Notes: a model not told the origin generated them from the sequence alone. 64,000 bases of DNA from Aureimonas ureilytica DSM 18598 = NBRC 106430 (GCF_000382705.1 NZ_ARQE01000002.1:620001-684000); one strand, 5' to 3'; positions 35,306 through 45,927 are shown, counted from the stretch's first letter. Program-made: numbers and translations.

Positions 35306-35514
35306 GGAAGACGGTGCGCCGTAACCCCTTCGCGACGGCCTTTTTGTCACGGAAGCGTCGCACACCGGCATTTTCCACGACTGGCGCGAGGACCGGCCAT
35401 TGGCGAAGCATTCAACGATTGGTAAGGAATCGGGAATGCCTCCAAGAGAGGCGCGCAAATCGTTTGTGCAGCGCAGGGCAATCCGGCGGGTTTGGCACGA
35501 GACAAAGGCGTTTC

Positions 35515-36417
35515 ATGGATTATTTCCTCCAACAGCTCATCAACGGAGTGACGCTCGGCTCCATCTATGGGCTGATCGCCATCGGCTACACGATGGTCTA
35601 CGGCATTATCGGCATGATCAACTTCGCCCATGGCGAGGTCTTCATGATCGGCTCGTTCATCGCGCTCACGGTCTTCCTGATCCTGACCGCGATCGGCCTC
35701 AGCTCCCTGCCCCTGATCCTTCTCCTCATGGTCGTCGTGGCCATGATCTTCACTGCGCTCTGGGGCTGGTCCATCGAGCGCATCGCCTATCGTCCCTTGC
35801 GCGGCTCGTTCCGCCTCGCGCCGCTGATCACGGCGATCGGCATGTCGATCTTCCTGCAGAACTTCGTGCAGCTCGCCCAAGGGGCGCGCGTCAAGCCGCT
35901 GCCGCCGCAGGTGCAGGGTTCGATCGCGGTCATGGACGGCGTCCAGATCTCCTACATGCAGATCGTCATCATCCTGACGACGATCGTTCTGATGGCGGGC
36001 TTCACGATCCTCATCACGCGCACCCCGCTCGGCCGACAGCAGCGCGCCTGCGAGCAGGACGCCAAGATGGCCTCGCTCCTCGGCGTGAACGTCGACCGCA
36101 CGATCTCGCTGACCTTCGTGATGGGCGCCTCGCTCGCCGCCGTCGCCGGCACGATGTACCTTCTCTATTACGGCGTGATCGACTTCTACATCGGCTTCCT
36201 GGCCGGCGTGAAAGCCTTCACCGCAGCGGTTCTGGGCGGTATCGGCTCCCTGCCGGGCGCCATGCTCGGGGGTCTGGCGATCGGCCTCATCGAAACCTTC
36301 TGGTCGGGCTATTTCTCGGTGGAATACAAGGACGTCGCCGCCTTCTCGATCCTGGCGATCACGCTGATCTTCCTGCCCTCCGGCCTTCTCGGCCGCCCGG
36401 AAGTCGAGAAGGTCTGA
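35515..36417 (+). CDS. livH: Branched-chain amino-acid ABC transporter permease LivH
   Basis: Inner-membrane permease of a HAAT-type importer. The 300-residue product has about eight helices, begins [22 protein letters not shown] and carries the NFAHGE motif near 36-41 and [15 protein letters not shown] near 238-252, both LivH/LivM family marks. I chose ATG 35515; the open frame extends some 200 bases upstream through sequence without coding character. The upstream region is a 288-base divergent interval shared with rirA. livM follows four bases downstream. Confidence 0.93.
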   Translation: MDYFLQQLINGVTLGSIYGLIAIGYTMVYGIIGMINFAHGEVFMIGSFIALTVFLILTAIGLSSLPLILLLMVVVAMIFTALWGWSIERIAYRPLRGSFRLAPLITAIGMSIFLQNFVQLAQGARVKPLPPQVQGSIAVMDGVQISYMQIVIILTTIVLMAGFTILITRTPLGRQQRACEQDAKMASLLGVNVDRTISLTFVMGASLAAVAGTMYLLYYGVIDFYIGFLAGVKAFTAAVLGGIGSLPGAMLGGLAIGLIETFWSGYFSVEYKDVAAFSILAITLIFLPSGLLGRPEVEKV

Positions 36418-36421
36418 AGAT

Positions 36422-37888
36422 ATGGCCACGACGCCCAACGTCCCCTCCTCGTCGCCCGTCGGCGCCGAGCGCGAGTTCGAGAACCAGCGCGACGCCGTTT
36501 CCGGCGAGCCGCCCTTCACGCCCGAGCCGGCCTTCCGCCTGTCCTTCGGACAAGCCTTCCGCGAGGCGGCCATCACGGCCGCGATCGTCGGTCTTCTCAC
36601 CCTCTTCTTCGTGGCCGTGCGCAGCGACATCGCGCCGGGCGGCCTCGTCCTCTACACCCGCTGGGACCTGTGGCTGACGCTCGTCGCCATCGCCTTCGCG
36701 GTGCGTCTCGTGCTCAGCCTCGCGCTTTTTCAGCGCCGCGCCGCAGGCGTGGCGGGCAAGGCGTCCAAGACCACCAAGAGCGTCAAGGCCAAGAGCGGCC
36801 TGACGCTCGGCAAGGTGCTCAGCGCCGTCTTCCTCGTGGTCGCGCTGGTCCTGCCCTTCCTGATCCAGACCGTCCTTCCGTCCAGCTCGCGCTACCTGAT
36901 CGACCTTTCAATCCTGATCCTGACCTATGTCATGCTCGGCTGGGGTCTCAACATCGTGGTGGGTCTCGCCGGTCTTCTCGACCTCGGCTATGTCGCCTTC
37001 TACGCGGTCGGCGCCTATTCCTTCGCGCTGCTCGCGATCAATTTCGATTTGGGCTTCTGGGTCTGCCTACCCATGGCCGGCCTCTTCGCCGCGATGTGGG
37101 GCATCGTGCTTGGCTTCCCGGTGCTGCGCCTGCGCGGCGACTATCTCGCCATCGTGACGCTCGCCTTCGGTGAGATCATCCGCGTCGTTCTCCTGAACTG
37201 GGGCGAGTTCACGGGCGGCCCGAACGGCCTTCTCGGCATTCCCCGCCCGACCCTGTTCGGCCTCGACTTCGGGCGCGGCGAAGGGTCCTTCTCCGATTAT
37301 TTCGGCATTCCCTACGACAGCATCCACCGCTTCATCTTCCTCTACTACATCATCCTGGCGCTGGCGCTCCTGACCAATTTCGTGACGCTGCGGCTTCGCA
37401 AGATGCCGGTCGGCCGCGCCTGGGAAGCGCTGCGCGAGGACGAGATCGCCTGCCGCGCGCTCGGCATCAACACGACCAACGTGAAGCTCACGGCCTTCGC
37501 CACGGGCGCCATGTTCGGCGGCTTTGCCGGCTCGTTCTTCGCGACGCGCCAGGGCTTCATCTCGCCCGAAAGCTTCACCTTCCTGGAATCGGCGATCATT
37601 CTCGCCATCGTGGTTCTCGGCGGTCTCGGCTCGCAGCTCGGCGTCGTCTTCGCCTCGCTGGTGATGATCGGCGGCATCGAGCTGATGCGAAACCTGACCT
37701 TCATCCAGGACATTCTGGGCAACGACTTCGATCCCGGCCGCTACCGCATGGTGCTCTTCGGCGTCGCCATGGTGGCGATCATGGTCTGGAAGCCGCGAGG
37801 CCTCGTGTCGTCCCGACAACCCTCGGCGGTCTACAAGGAACGCAAGAGCATCGGCGCCGACATGGTGGCCCAGGGCGAGGGACATTGA
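36422..37888 (+). CDS. livM: Branched-chain amino-acid ABC transporter permease LivM
   Basis: Second permease of the importer. The 488-residue product is long for the family: a cytoplasmic N-terminal stretch of about 45 residues, two helices near 48-68 and 80-100, a basic linker ([11 protein letters not shown]), then the conserved core. In the core [20 protein letters not shown]-like sequence near 180, [17 protein letters not shown] near 236 and [16 protein letters not shown] near 398 identify LivM. livG starts two bases after the stop. Confidence 0.92.
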   Translation: MATTPNVPSSSPVGAEREFENQRDAVSGEPPFTPEPAFRLSFGQAFREAAITAAIVGLLTLFFVAVRSDIAPGGLVLYTRWDLWLTLVAIAFAVRLVLSLALFQRRAAGVAGKASKTTKSVKAKSGLTLGKVLSAVFLVVALVLPFLIQTVLPSSSRYLIDLSILILTYVMLGWGLNIVVGLAGLLDLGYVAFYAVGAYSFALLAINFDLGFWVCLPMAGLFAAMWGIVLGFPVLRLRGDYLAIVTLAFGEIIRVVLLNWGEFTGGPNGLLGIPRPTLFGLDFGRGEGSFSDYFGIPYDSIHRFIFLYYIILALALLTNFVTLRLRKMPVGRAWEALREDEIACRALGINTTNVKLTAFATGAMFGGFAGSFFATRQGFISPESFTFLESAIILAIVVLGGLGSQLGVVFASLVMIGGIELMRNLTFIQDILGNDFDPGRYRMVLFGVAMVAIMVWKPRGLVSSRQPSAVYKERKSIGADMVAQGEGH

Positions 37889-37890
37889 CC

Positions 37891-38894
37891 ATGACGAACG
37901 CACAGCAGACCCCCGCCCCTCTCGGCGCGGAGCCGCGCCGCTGGCTCGACGATCCGGTTCTGACCGTCGAGCATCTGACCATGCGCTTCGGCGGCCTCGT
38001 CGCCATCAACGATCTGTCCTTCTCGGTCGGGCGCGGCGACATCACCGCGCTGATCGGCCCGAACGGGGCCGGCAAGACCACCGTGTTCAACTGCGTCACC
38101 GGCTTCTACAAGCCGACCGAAGGGCGCATCTCGCTTCGCCGCGGGCGCGGCATCACGGACGAGGCGCTGGCCGAGCTGACCCGCTCGGGCGCCCAGAGCC
38201 TCAAGACCGACAAGGGCGAGGTCTTCCTTCTGGAGCGCATGAGCGATTTCCGCATCACGCGCACGGCCGGCGTCGCCCGCACCTTCCAGAACATCCGCCT
38301 GTTCGGCGGCATGACGGTCTACGAGAACCTTCTCGTGGCCCAGCACAACGCCCTGATGCGCGCCTCCGGCTTCACCATCGCCGGCCTGTTCGGCCTGCCG
38401 GGCTACCGGCGCGCCCGCGAGGCGGCGCAGGATCTGGCGGTCGACTGGCTGAAGCGCACCGCCCTCCTTCACCGGGCGGACGATCCGGCGGCCGACCTCT
38501 CCTATGGCGACCAGCGTCGTCTGGAGATCGCCCGCGCCATGTGCACCGGCCCTTCGGTCCTCTGCCTCGACGAGCCGGCGGCGGGTCTCAACCCGCGTGA
38601 ATCGGCCGAGCTGAACGAACTCCTGCGCCAGATCCGCTCGCAGTTCGATACCTCGATTCTGCTGATCGAGCACGACATGGGCGTCGTCATGGAAATCTCG
38701 GACCACATCGTGGTTCTCGACTACGGCAAGAAGATTTCGGACGGCACCGCCCCCGAGGTCCGCAACGATCCGAAGGTCATCGCCGCCTATCTCGGCGTCG
38801 ACGACGAGGAAGTGGAAGAGGTGGAGGAGAAGCTGGACAAGGGCGATGTCGACGGCGCCGTCGCGAGCGCGCATGTGAGCGGGGGGACGCAGGG

Positions 38895-38898
<4 letters not shown>
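37891..38898 (+). CDS. livG: Branched-chain amino-acid ABC transporter ATP-binding protein LivG
   Basis: Cytoplasmic ATPase of the importer. Walker A is GPNGAGKTT near residue 56, the signature SYGDQRRLEIARA and Walker B LCLDEPAAGLNP are present. At 335 residues it is about 80 longer than E. coli LivG. The excess is an N-terminal extension, a roughly 30-residue insert before the FQNIRLFGGMTVYENLL block, and an acidic tail (EEVEEVEEKLDKGD). ATG 37891 has a GAGGGA site upstream; a TTG at 37885 is a less likely start. Its stop overlaps livF (ATGA). Confidence 0.93.
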
Positions 38899-39661
<763 letters not shown>

Positions 39662-39662
<1 letters not shown>

Positions 39663-40018
39663 TGACACCCGAAATGGCTCTCCTCTGGGAAGTCTCGCTG
39701 GTCGAGTTCCTGATCGTGACCGTGGTGATCGGCGGGGGCCTCGCCTTCGCGATCGGCCGCTCCACCGCCCGGAGCTGGAGCGGCTGGGGCGTCCTGGTCT
39801 TCGACGTCCTGCTTCTGACGGTCGCGATCCGGTTCCTGCATTTCAGCCTGTTCCACGGCACGTTCTTCCTGCCCCCGGCCACGGTCGGCACGGCGCTGCA
39901 TTATGCGCTGGTGGACTTCGTGGTGCTGGTCGCCTTCGCGGCCGCCGGGCGGCTGACGATGCGCTCGGCGCAGATGGCCCGGCAATATCGCTTTCTGTCG
40001 GCCGGAAACGGGAGCTGA
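39662..40018 (+). CDS. Small DUF6867-like membrane protein of the liv operon
   Basis: The 118-residue product has three likely membrane helices (near 13-32, 42-62 and 80-100) and a short basic C-terminal tail (TMRSAQMARQYRFLSAG). I recognise it as the DUF6867-like protein that sits in liv operons of Hyphomicrobiales; the name is from memory of the family and not tested. Its ATG overlaps the livF TGA by one base. Function unknown; an accessory or regulatory subunit of the importer is a fair inference from coupling. Confidence 0.72.
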
Positions 40019-40035
40019 GCTTCGACTTTATTTTT

Positions 40036-40080
40036 CGCGTAAAAACGCGCCGAATCAGCGTTTTGCCTATTTTCGGCGCG
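40036..40080 (+). promoter_or_regulatory. Alternative hairpins upstream of livJ
   Basis: CGCGT (40036-40040) can pair with ACGCG (40045-40049), or CGCGCCGAA (40046-40054) can pair perfectly with TTCGGCGCG (40072-40080). The two stems share bases 40046-40049, so they exclude each other. There is no T-run after the larger one. They lie 18-155 bases after the previous gene and before the binding-protein gene. Confidence 0.55.
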
Positions 40081-40172
40081 CTCAAGCTGGTCTTTAATCT
40101 CTCGACCGCAACGGCTTGAAACCGCTCATCAAGAGTGGGCGAAGCGGCGATAGATCAATGGGGAAGTTCGAC

Positions 40173-41282
40173 ATGAAAAAAGCGTTCTTGGCCGGTGTGG
40201 CCCTCAACGTCCTCCTTTCGGGTGCCGCCTTCGCCGACATCACGATCGGCGTCGCCGGCCCGATGACGGGCCAGAACGCGGCCTTCGGCGAGCAGCTGCG
40301 CATCGGCGCCGAGCAGGCCGTGGCCGACATCAACAAGGCGGGCGGCGTCAACGGCGAGCAGCTGAAGCTTTCGGTCGGCGACGACGCCTGCGATCCGAAG
40401 CAGGCCGTGGCGGTGGCGAACCAGTTCGCCTCGCAGAGCGTGCCCTTCGTGGCCGGCCATTTCTGCTCGGGCTCCTCGATCCCGGCCAGCCAGGTCTATG
40501 CCGAGGAAGGCATCGTCCAGATCTCGCCGGCCTCCACCAACCCGGACTTCACCGACAAGCGCGCCGGCGAAGGCATCTACCGCGTCTGCGGCCGTGACGA
40601 CCAGCAGGGCGAAGTCGCCGGCAAATACATCGCCGACAACTACAAGGACGGCGCCGTCGCCGTGCTCGACGACAAGTCGGCCTATGGCAAGGGTCTGGCC
40701 GATCAGACCAAGAAGTTCATGGAAGCGGCCGGCAAGAAGGCCGCCATCTCCGAATCCTACACGGTCGGCGAAAAGGACTTCTCCTCGCTCATCACCAAGA
40801 TGAAGCAGGCCGACGTCAAGCTGATCTATATCGGCGGCTACCAGACCGAGGCCGGGCTCATCGCCCGCCAGGCCAAGGAGCAGGGCCTCGACGCGAAGGT
40901 CATGTCGGGCGACGCGATCGTGACCGACGAATATTGGGCGATCACCGGCCCGGCCGGCGAAGGCACGCTCATGACCTTCTCGCCCGATCCGCGCCGCAAC
41001 CCTCAGGCGGCCCCCATCGTCGCCGAGCTGGAGAAGCAGGGCAAGACGGCCGAGGGCTACGTCCTCTACACCTACGCCGCGATCCAGGCCTGGGCGGAAG
41101 CCGCCAAGAAGGCCGGCTCGACCGACTTCGAGAAGGTCACCGCCGCCCTCAACAGCGACTCGCTGCCGACCGTCATCGGCGACCTGAAGTTCGACGCCAA
41201 GGGCGACGTCACCCTTCCGGGCTACGTCATCTACGAGTGGAAGAACGGCAAGTACGACTACCTGACCGCCGAAGCCAAGTAA
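40173..41282 (+). CDS. livJ: Branched-chain amino-acid ABC transporter substrate-binding protein
   Basis: Periplasmic ligand-binding protein of the importer. The 369-residue product has a clear signal peptide (MKKAFLAGVALNVLLSG, cleavage after FA near 21-22) and the Leu/Ile/Val-binding type I fold: ITIGVAGPMTGQNAAFGEQ near 24, DDACDPKQAVAVANQF near 75, GHFCSGSSIPAS near 97 with the paired cysteines typical of LivJ/LivK. ATG 40173 has GGGGAAG six bases upstream; ATG 40158 is the alternative. It is separated from the other liv genes by 155 bases, allowing separate, higher expression. Confidence 0.94.
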   Translation: MKKAFLAGVALNVLLSGAAFADITIGVAGPMTGQNAAFGEQLRIGAEQAVADINKAGGVNGEQLKLSVGDDACDPKQAVAVANQFASQSVPFVAGHFCSGSSIPASQVYAEEGIVQISPASTNPDFTDKRAGEGIYRVCGRDDQQGEVAGKYIADNYKDGAVAVLDDKSAYGKGLADQTKKFMEAAGKKAAISESYTVGEKDFSSLITKMKQADVKLIYIGGYQTEAGLIARQAKEQGLDAKVMSGDAIVTDEYWAITGPAGEGTLMTFSPDPRRNPQAAPIVAELEKQGKTAEGYVLYTYAAIQAWAEAAKKAGSTDFEKVTAALNSDSLPTVIGDLKFDAKGDVTLPGYVIYEWKNGKYDYLTAEAK

Positions 41283-41299
41283 GGCGCAAGGCCGGACAA

Positions 41300-41363
41300 G
41301 GCGCCGCTCCGGCGGCGCCGACACCCATGAAAGAAGCCCGGTCGCGCGAGCGGCCGGGCTTCT
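41300..41363 (+). terminator. Tandem hairpin terminator after livJ
   Basis: First hairpin: GGCGCCGC at 41300-41307 with GCGGCGCC at 41312-41319, TCCG loop. Second: a 14-bp stem with one wobble, 41332-41345 with 41350-41363, closed by a GCGA tetraloop, A-rich on the left and T-rich on the right. The second can serve both livJ and the convergent xylB. Confidence 0.78.
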
Positions 41364-41436
41364 TCGTGTCTCGGCGGGGTCAGAGCCCCCCAGCGCGGAT
41401 AGCGAGGGGGCTCTGAACCCGCCTCGCCCTCTGCGA

Positions 41437-42897
41437 TCAATGCCGGCGCGCGGCTTCCTTCAGCGCGGGATAGATCGACTGGTAGCGGTGATGCGCGGCG
41501 GCGAAGGCCTCCACCAGCGCCGTGTCCGGCTCGAACCGCGCGGAGATCGGCGGGTCCACCATGACGCTTGCCGGGTCCGCCCCGGTCGCCGCGCAGAGGC
41601 CGAGCCGCGCCGCGCCGAAGGCCGCGCCGAAATCGCCCGCCGCCGGCAGCGCGATCGGCGTTTCCAGAACGCTCGCCATCATCTTCAGCCAAAGCTCGGA
41701 GCGCGAGCCGGCGCCGACGGCGATCAGTTGGCGCACCCAGGACGCGTCCGGCGCGGCGTCCAGGCAGTCGCGGATCGAGAAGGCGACGCCTTCCATGACG
41801 GCGCGGGTCATGTCCTCGCGTGTCGTGTCGGCCTCGAGCCCGATAAAGGCGCCGCGCACGGCCGAATCATTGTGCGGCGTGCGCTCGCCGGAGAGATAGG
41901 GAAGGAACAGGAGGCGGCCCGGCGCCTTGAGGTCGGAGCCGAGCGCGCCGGTCAGCTCGCCCGGCTTCTCTTTGAGCACCTGCGACAGCCATTCGATCGA
42001 GCCGGCGGCCGAGAGCGTGACGCCCATCTGGTGCCACAGGCCCGGAATGGCGTGGCAGAACGTGTGGAGCGCCGTGTCGGGCACCGGATCGTAGCCGGCG
42101 CTCGCGGTGAACAGGACGCCCGACGTGCCGAGCGACAGGAAGCCCGTGCCCGGCCGGGTCACGCCGACGCCGCAGGCCGAGGCCGCGTTGTCGCCGCCGC
42201 CGCCCGCCACGACGATGCCCGACCCCATGCCCCAGCGGGCGGCGAGTTCGGAGCGCAGCGTGCCGCTGACCTCGGTGCCTTCCACGAGGCGCGGCATCTG
42301 CTCGACCGTGAGTTCGGTGCGCTCCAGCATCTCGCTCGACCAGTCGCGTCCGCCCGTATCCAGCCAGGACGTGCCGGCCGCGTCCGACATCTCCGACACG
42401 GCCTCGCCCGTCAGCCAGAGGCGGAGATAGTCCTTGGGCAGGAGAACGCGGCGAACCTTGGCGAAGATCGCCGGCTCGTGCCGGGCGACCCAGAGAAGCT
42501 TGGGCGCCGTGAAGCCGGGGAAGACGATATTGCCGGTGATGGCGCGCGACTCCTCGTCGTCCAGCTCGTCGGCCTCGGCATGGGAGCGCGTGTCGTTCCA
42601 GAGGATGCAGGGGCGCAGGACCTCGTCGGCTTCGCCGATCAGCGTCGCGCCGTGCATGTGGCCGGACAGGCCGATGCCCGAGACGCCGGCGAGCAGCGAG
42701 GGATCGCGTGCGTTGAGTTCGTCGATGACGCGTTCGCAGGCGGCGATCCAGGAGGCCGGGTCCTGCTCCGACCAGCCGAAATGCGGACGCTCCACCGTCA
42801 AAGGCGCGGTGGCGCTGGCCAGCGGCTTCTGGTTCTCGTCGATCACCAGCGCCTTCAGCGACGAGGTGCCGAGATCGAGCCCGAGATAATGACCCAT
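41437..42897 (-). CDS. xylB: Xylulokinase
   Basis: Phosphorylates D-xylulose with ATP. The 486-residue product is a FGGY-family kinase: GLDLGTSSLKALVID at residues 5-19, GLSGHMHGATLI near 75-86, ILWNDTRS near 98, the catalytic-Asp motif GGGGDNAAS near 235 and FLPYLSGERTPHND near 335. These match xylulokinase rather than glycerol or gluconate kinase. No xylose isomerase, xylitol dehydrogenase or pentose transporter lies nearby, so it is an orphan; xylulose from polyol oxidation is one possible source. Confidence 0.88.
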   Translation of the reverse strand: MGHYLGLDLGTSSLKALVIDENQKPLASATAPLTVERPHFGWSEQDPASWIAACERVIDELNARDPSLLAGVSGIGLSGHMHGATLIGEADEVLRPCILWNDTRSHAEADELDDEESRAITGNIVFPGFTAPKLLWVARHEPAIFAKVRRVLLPKDYLRLWLTGEAVSEMSDAAGTSWLDTGGRDWSSEMLERTELTVEQMPRLVEGTEVSGTLRSELAARWGMGSGIVVAGGGGDNAASACGVGVTRPGTGFLSLGTSGVLFTASAGYDPVPDTALHTFCHAIPGLWHQMGVTLSAAGSIEWLSQVLKEKPGELTGALGSDLKAPGRLLFLPYLSGERTPHNDSAVRGAFIGLEADTTREDMTRAVMEGVAFSIRDCLDAAPDASWVRQLIAVGAGSRSELWLKMMASVLETPIALPAAGDFGAAFGAARLGLCAATGADPASVMVDPPISARFEPDTALVEAFAAAHHRYQSIYPALKEAARRH

Positions 42898-43097
42898 GCG
42901 AACGCGAAGCCTCCAAAGGCCCGCGCTTTCCAGGCGGGCGGATTGCCGATCGGGCAGGAAGACGCTTCGAGGCCGCCTCGCGCGGCGCGGCGCCTCCCCT
43001 CGCCCCTGTCTTTCCATAAGGACTTTTCTTTCGCGACGCGACTCTTCGCGCTACAGCAATCTCCAGCCGGTTGGCCGATCTGAAGGGAAGAACGCCC

Positions 43098-43955
43098 ATG
43101 AGCCGCATCGTCTATGTGAATGGCGCCTATGTGCCGGAAGCCGAAGCCAAGCTCTCGGTCTTCGATCGCGGGCTCCTGTTCGCCGATGCCGTCTACGAGG
43201 TGACGGCGGTGATCGAGGGCAAGCTTCTCGACTTCCCCGGCCATATGGCGCGCCTGCGCCGCTCGCTCGCCGAACTGAAACTCGCCTCGCCCGCCAGCGA
43301 CGAGGAGATTCTCGCGATCCATCGCGAGCTCCTCCGGCGCAACGCCCTCACCTTCGGCCATGTCTATCTGATGGTGACGCGCGGGGCGGCCGACCGCGAC
43401 TTCGTCTGGCCGAAGGGCGACACGCCGCCGAGCTTCGTCCTGTTCACCCAAGGTCGCGACGCGGTGGAAACGCGCGAAGCGCAGGAAGGCCTGCGCGTCG
43501 TCAGCGTGCCGGATCTGCGCTGGGGCCGGCGCGACATCAAGACCGTCCAGCTTCTCTATCCCTCGCTCGCCAAGATGGAGGCCAAGCGTCAGGGCAAGGA
43601 CGATGCCTGGATGGTGGAGGAAGGGTTCGTCACCGAAGGCACGTCCAACAACGCCTATATCGTGACCGACGAGGGCCGGATCGTCACCCGCGCCCTGTCC
43701 CACGCGATCCTGCACGGCATCACGCGCGCCGCCATCCTGCGTGGCGCGGCGGAAGCCGATCTGGCGGTAGAAGAGCGCCCCTTCACGATCGCGGAGGCGC
43801 AAGGCGCCCGCGAAGCCTTCATCACCTCGGCCGGCGCCTTCGTGACGCCGGTGGTGGAGATCGACGGCGTTCCGGTCGGCGACGGGCGGCCCGGCCCGAT
43901 CGCGCGCCGGCTGCGCGGCCTTTACCTGGAAGAGGCGCTGCGCACGGGGCTTTGA
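43098..43955 (+). CDS. dat: D-amino-acid transaminase
   Basis: Fold-type IV PLP aminotransferase that converts D-alanine and 2-oxoglutarate to pyruvate and D-glutamate. The 285-residue product has YVNGAYVPEAEAKLSVFDRGLLFADAVYEV-type strands at the start, the PLP-lysine in RDIKTVQLL (Lys148) and EGTSNNAYIV near 190. Length and the DIK-LLYP region are closer to D-AAT than to IlvE or PabC. It neighbours no other D-amino-acid gene, but alr is in the same window. Substrate preference is inferred. Confidence 0.84.
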   Translation: MSRIVYVNGAYVPEAEAKLSVFDRGLLFADAVYEVTAVIEGKLLDFPGHMARLRRSLAELKLASPASDEEILAIHRELLRRNALTFGHVYLMVTRGAADRDFVWPKGDTPPSFVLFTQGRDAVETREAQEGLRVVSVPDLRWGRRDIKTVQLLYPSLAKMEAKRQGKDDAWMVEEGFVTEGTSNNAYIVTDEGRIVTRALSHAILHGITRAAILRGAAEADLAVEERPFTIAEAQGAREAFITSAGAFVTPVVEIDGVPVGDGRPGPIARRLRGLYLEEALRTGL

Positions 43956-44021
43956 GGTCTCCGGCGACGCTGCTAATGACGAAACGTTGATTTCCACGCA
44001 ACCGACACCGGGACCTCCTCG

Positions 44022-44591
44022 ATGAGCACTCGCGATATCGTCCTGATCGCCCTGTTCGCGGCCCTGATGGCCGTTCTGGGCGCCTTTCCGCCGCTCATGC
44101 TGCCGATCATCGCGATTCCCATCACGGCGCAGTCCATGGGTCCGATGCTGATGGGCGGCATTCTCGGCGCGCGTCGCGGCGCGCTCTCCATGCTGCTCTT
44201 TCTCGTTCTGGTGGCCATGGGCCTGCCGCTCCTGTCGGGTGGGCGCGGGGGTCTGGCCCCCTTCGTCGGTCCGTGGTCCGGCTTCATCTATGGCTGGGTC
44301 CTCGCCGCCTTCGCGATCGGATGGCTGGTGGAGCGGCGCTGGGATCGGCTGGGTCCCGTGTCCGCCTTCGGGATCTGCGTCCTCGGCGGCATCGGCATCA
44401 TCTATGCGGTGGGCGTTCCCTGGTTCGCGGCGTTCTCGGGCCTCGGCCTCGGCAAGGCTTTCGCCACGTCCGCCATCGCCTTCATCCCCGGCGACCTCGT
44501 GAAGGCAGGCCTTGCGACCGCCGCGATCCTCATCGTCAAGCGCGCCTATCCGCTCATCGAGGCGAACGCCCTGCGCAGCGCGCGGCTCTGA
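44022..44591 (+). CDS. bioY: Biotin transporter substrate-binding subunit BioY
   Basis: S-component of an ECF-type biotin importer. The 189-residue product has six membrane helices and the BioY marks: IPITAQSMGPMLMGGILGARRG near 38-59, GGLAPFVGPWSGFIYG near 74-90 and FIPGDLVKAGLA near 160. It starts 66 bases after the transaminase gene and is followed ten bases later by bioM. I looked for a BioR palindrome upstream and saw none. Confidence 0.93.
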   Translation: MSTRDIVLIALFAALMAVLGAFPPLMLPIIAIPITAQSMGPMLMGGILGARRGALSMLLFLVLVAMGLPLLSGGRGGLAPFVGPWSGFIYGWVLAAFAIGWLVERRWDRLGPVSAFGICVLGGIGIIYAVGVPWFAAFSGLGLGKAFATSAIAFIPGDLVKAGLATAAILIVKRAYPLIEANALRSARL

Positions 44592-44601
44592 GAGAGGCGT
44601 C

Positions 44602-45276
44602 GTGATCGCGTTCGAGGCGGTGTCGCTCGAACGGGGCGGCCGCCTCGTTCTCGATCGGCTCGACCTGCAGCTGACGGAGCGCCGGATCGGCGTGATCGGG
44701 GCCAACGGCTCGGGCAAGTCGAGCTTCGTCCGTCTGCTGAACGGGCTGCTTCTGCCCACGAGCGGCACGGTCCATGTCTTCGGAATGGACACGAAAAGCG
44801 CGGCGCGCGCGGTGCGCCGCCGCGTCGGCTTCGTGTTCCAGAACCCCGACAACCAGATCGTCTATCCAAGCGTCGGCGAGGATCTCGCCTTCGGCCTGAA
44901 GCCGCTCAAACTGCCCAAGCCCGAAATCGCCGCGCGGGTCGGCCGGGCGCTGGCGGAAGCCGGCCTTTCCGGCTTCGAGGAGCGGCTGGCGCATGAGCTT
45001 TCGGGTGGCGAGCGGCAGATGGTGGCGATCGCGGGCGTCGCCATCCTGCGCCCCGATCTCCTGGTTCTGGACGAGCCGACGACGCTTCTCGACCGGCGCA
45101 ACAAGCGCCGCGTGATGGAGGCGGTTCATGCCATGTCCTGCGCCGTCGCCATGGTGACGCACGATCTCGACCTTCTGGACAGCTTCGACCGGGTTCTCGT
45201 GTTCGAGAACGGGCGGCTCGTGGACGATGCCCCGCCGGCCCGCGCCATCCAGACCTATCTGACGCTCACGGCATGA
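44602..45276 (+). CDS. bioM: Biotin ECF transporter ATPase BioM
   Basis: ATPase of the BioMNY importer. The 224-residue product has Walker A GANGSGKSS at residues 33-41, Q-loop FQNPDNQIVYPSVGEDLAFG, signature LSGGERQMVAIAGV and Walker B LLVLDEPTTLLD. The start is a GTG at 44602, preceded by GAGAG, because the family sequence begins at VIAFEAVSL; the frame extends into bioY. The stop overlaps bioN by four bases (ATGA). Confidence 0.92.
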   Translation: MIAFEAVSLERGGRLVLDRLDLQLTERRIGVIGANGSGKSSFVRLLNGLLLPTSGTVHVFGMDTKSAARAVRRRVGFVFQNPDNQIVYPSVGEDLAFGLKPLKLPKPEIAARVGRALAEAGLSGFEERLAHELSGGERQMVAIAGVAILRPDLLVLDEPTTLLDRRNKRRVMEAVHAMSCAVAMVTHDLDLLDSFDRVLVFENGRLVDDAPPARAIQTYLTLTA

Positions 45277-45863
45277 TCGGCGGCCTTTATCGACCAGGCG
45301 ACAGCCTCCTGCACCGGATCCCGGCCGGCGCGAAGCTCGCGCTTCTGGCGCTCGGAGGATCGCTTGCGATCTTCGTCAGCCACCCTCTCGCCCTCCTCGG
45401 GCTTCTTCTCCTCGCGATCGGCCTGTTTCCCCTCGCCTCCTTCTCGCTCGGCACGGCGCTCCGTCAGTTGCGCCCGGCCGCGATCGTTCTTGCCCTCCTG
45501 TTTCTGGCGCAGCTCTGGATCACCGGGCTCGACGCTGCCCTCGTGGTGACGCTGCGGCTGGCGGCGCTTCTCCTTGCCGCCGCGCTGGTGACGCTGACGA
45601 CGCGCGTCTCCGACATGACCGAGACGCTGGAGCGCGGCCTCAGGGTGCTGCGCCCCCTCGGCGTCGATCCCGAACGGGTGAGTCTCGCGATCGCGCTCGC
45701 GATCCGCTTTCTGCCGGCGCTCGGAGCGGTGCTGGAACAGGTGCGCGAGGCGCAGCGCGCACGTGGGCTCGATCGCTCGATGATCGCGCTTCTCGTGCCG
45801 CTTCTGGTGCGCACGCTGAAGATGGCGGACGAGGTGGCCGAGGCGATCGACGCGCGAAGCTGA
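45273..45863 (+). CDS. bioN: Biotin ECF transporter T-component BioN
   Basis: Membrane coupling subunit of the BioMNY importer. The 196-residue product has five or so helices, the RPGDSLLHRIPAGAKL start typical of CbiQ/BioN proteins, and the coupling-helix region near 140-175 with AIRFLPAL and REAQRARGLDRS (the ARG coupling motif). The ATG overlaps the bioM stop. Confidence 0.92.
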   Translation: MIGGLYRPGDSLLHRIPAGAKLALLALGGSLAIFVSHPLALLGLLLLAIGLFPLASFSLGTALRQLRPAAIVLALLFLAQLWITGLDAALVVTLRLAALLLAAALVTLTTRVSDMTETLERGLRVLRPLGVDPERVSLAIALAIRFLPALGAVLEQVREAQRARGLDRSMIALLVPLLVRTLKMADEVAEAIDARS

Positions 45864-45927
45864 CGCGACGCAGCATTCCCGGCGAATGCGCCTTGACCCG
45901 GACGGCGCGCCGGCCGACTTTCAGCCC

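Noticed and set aside
43956-44021. Riboswitch or BioR palindrome before bioY
   Set aside because: Only 66 bases, no palindrome resembling TTATMKATAA, no notable secondary structure by eye.
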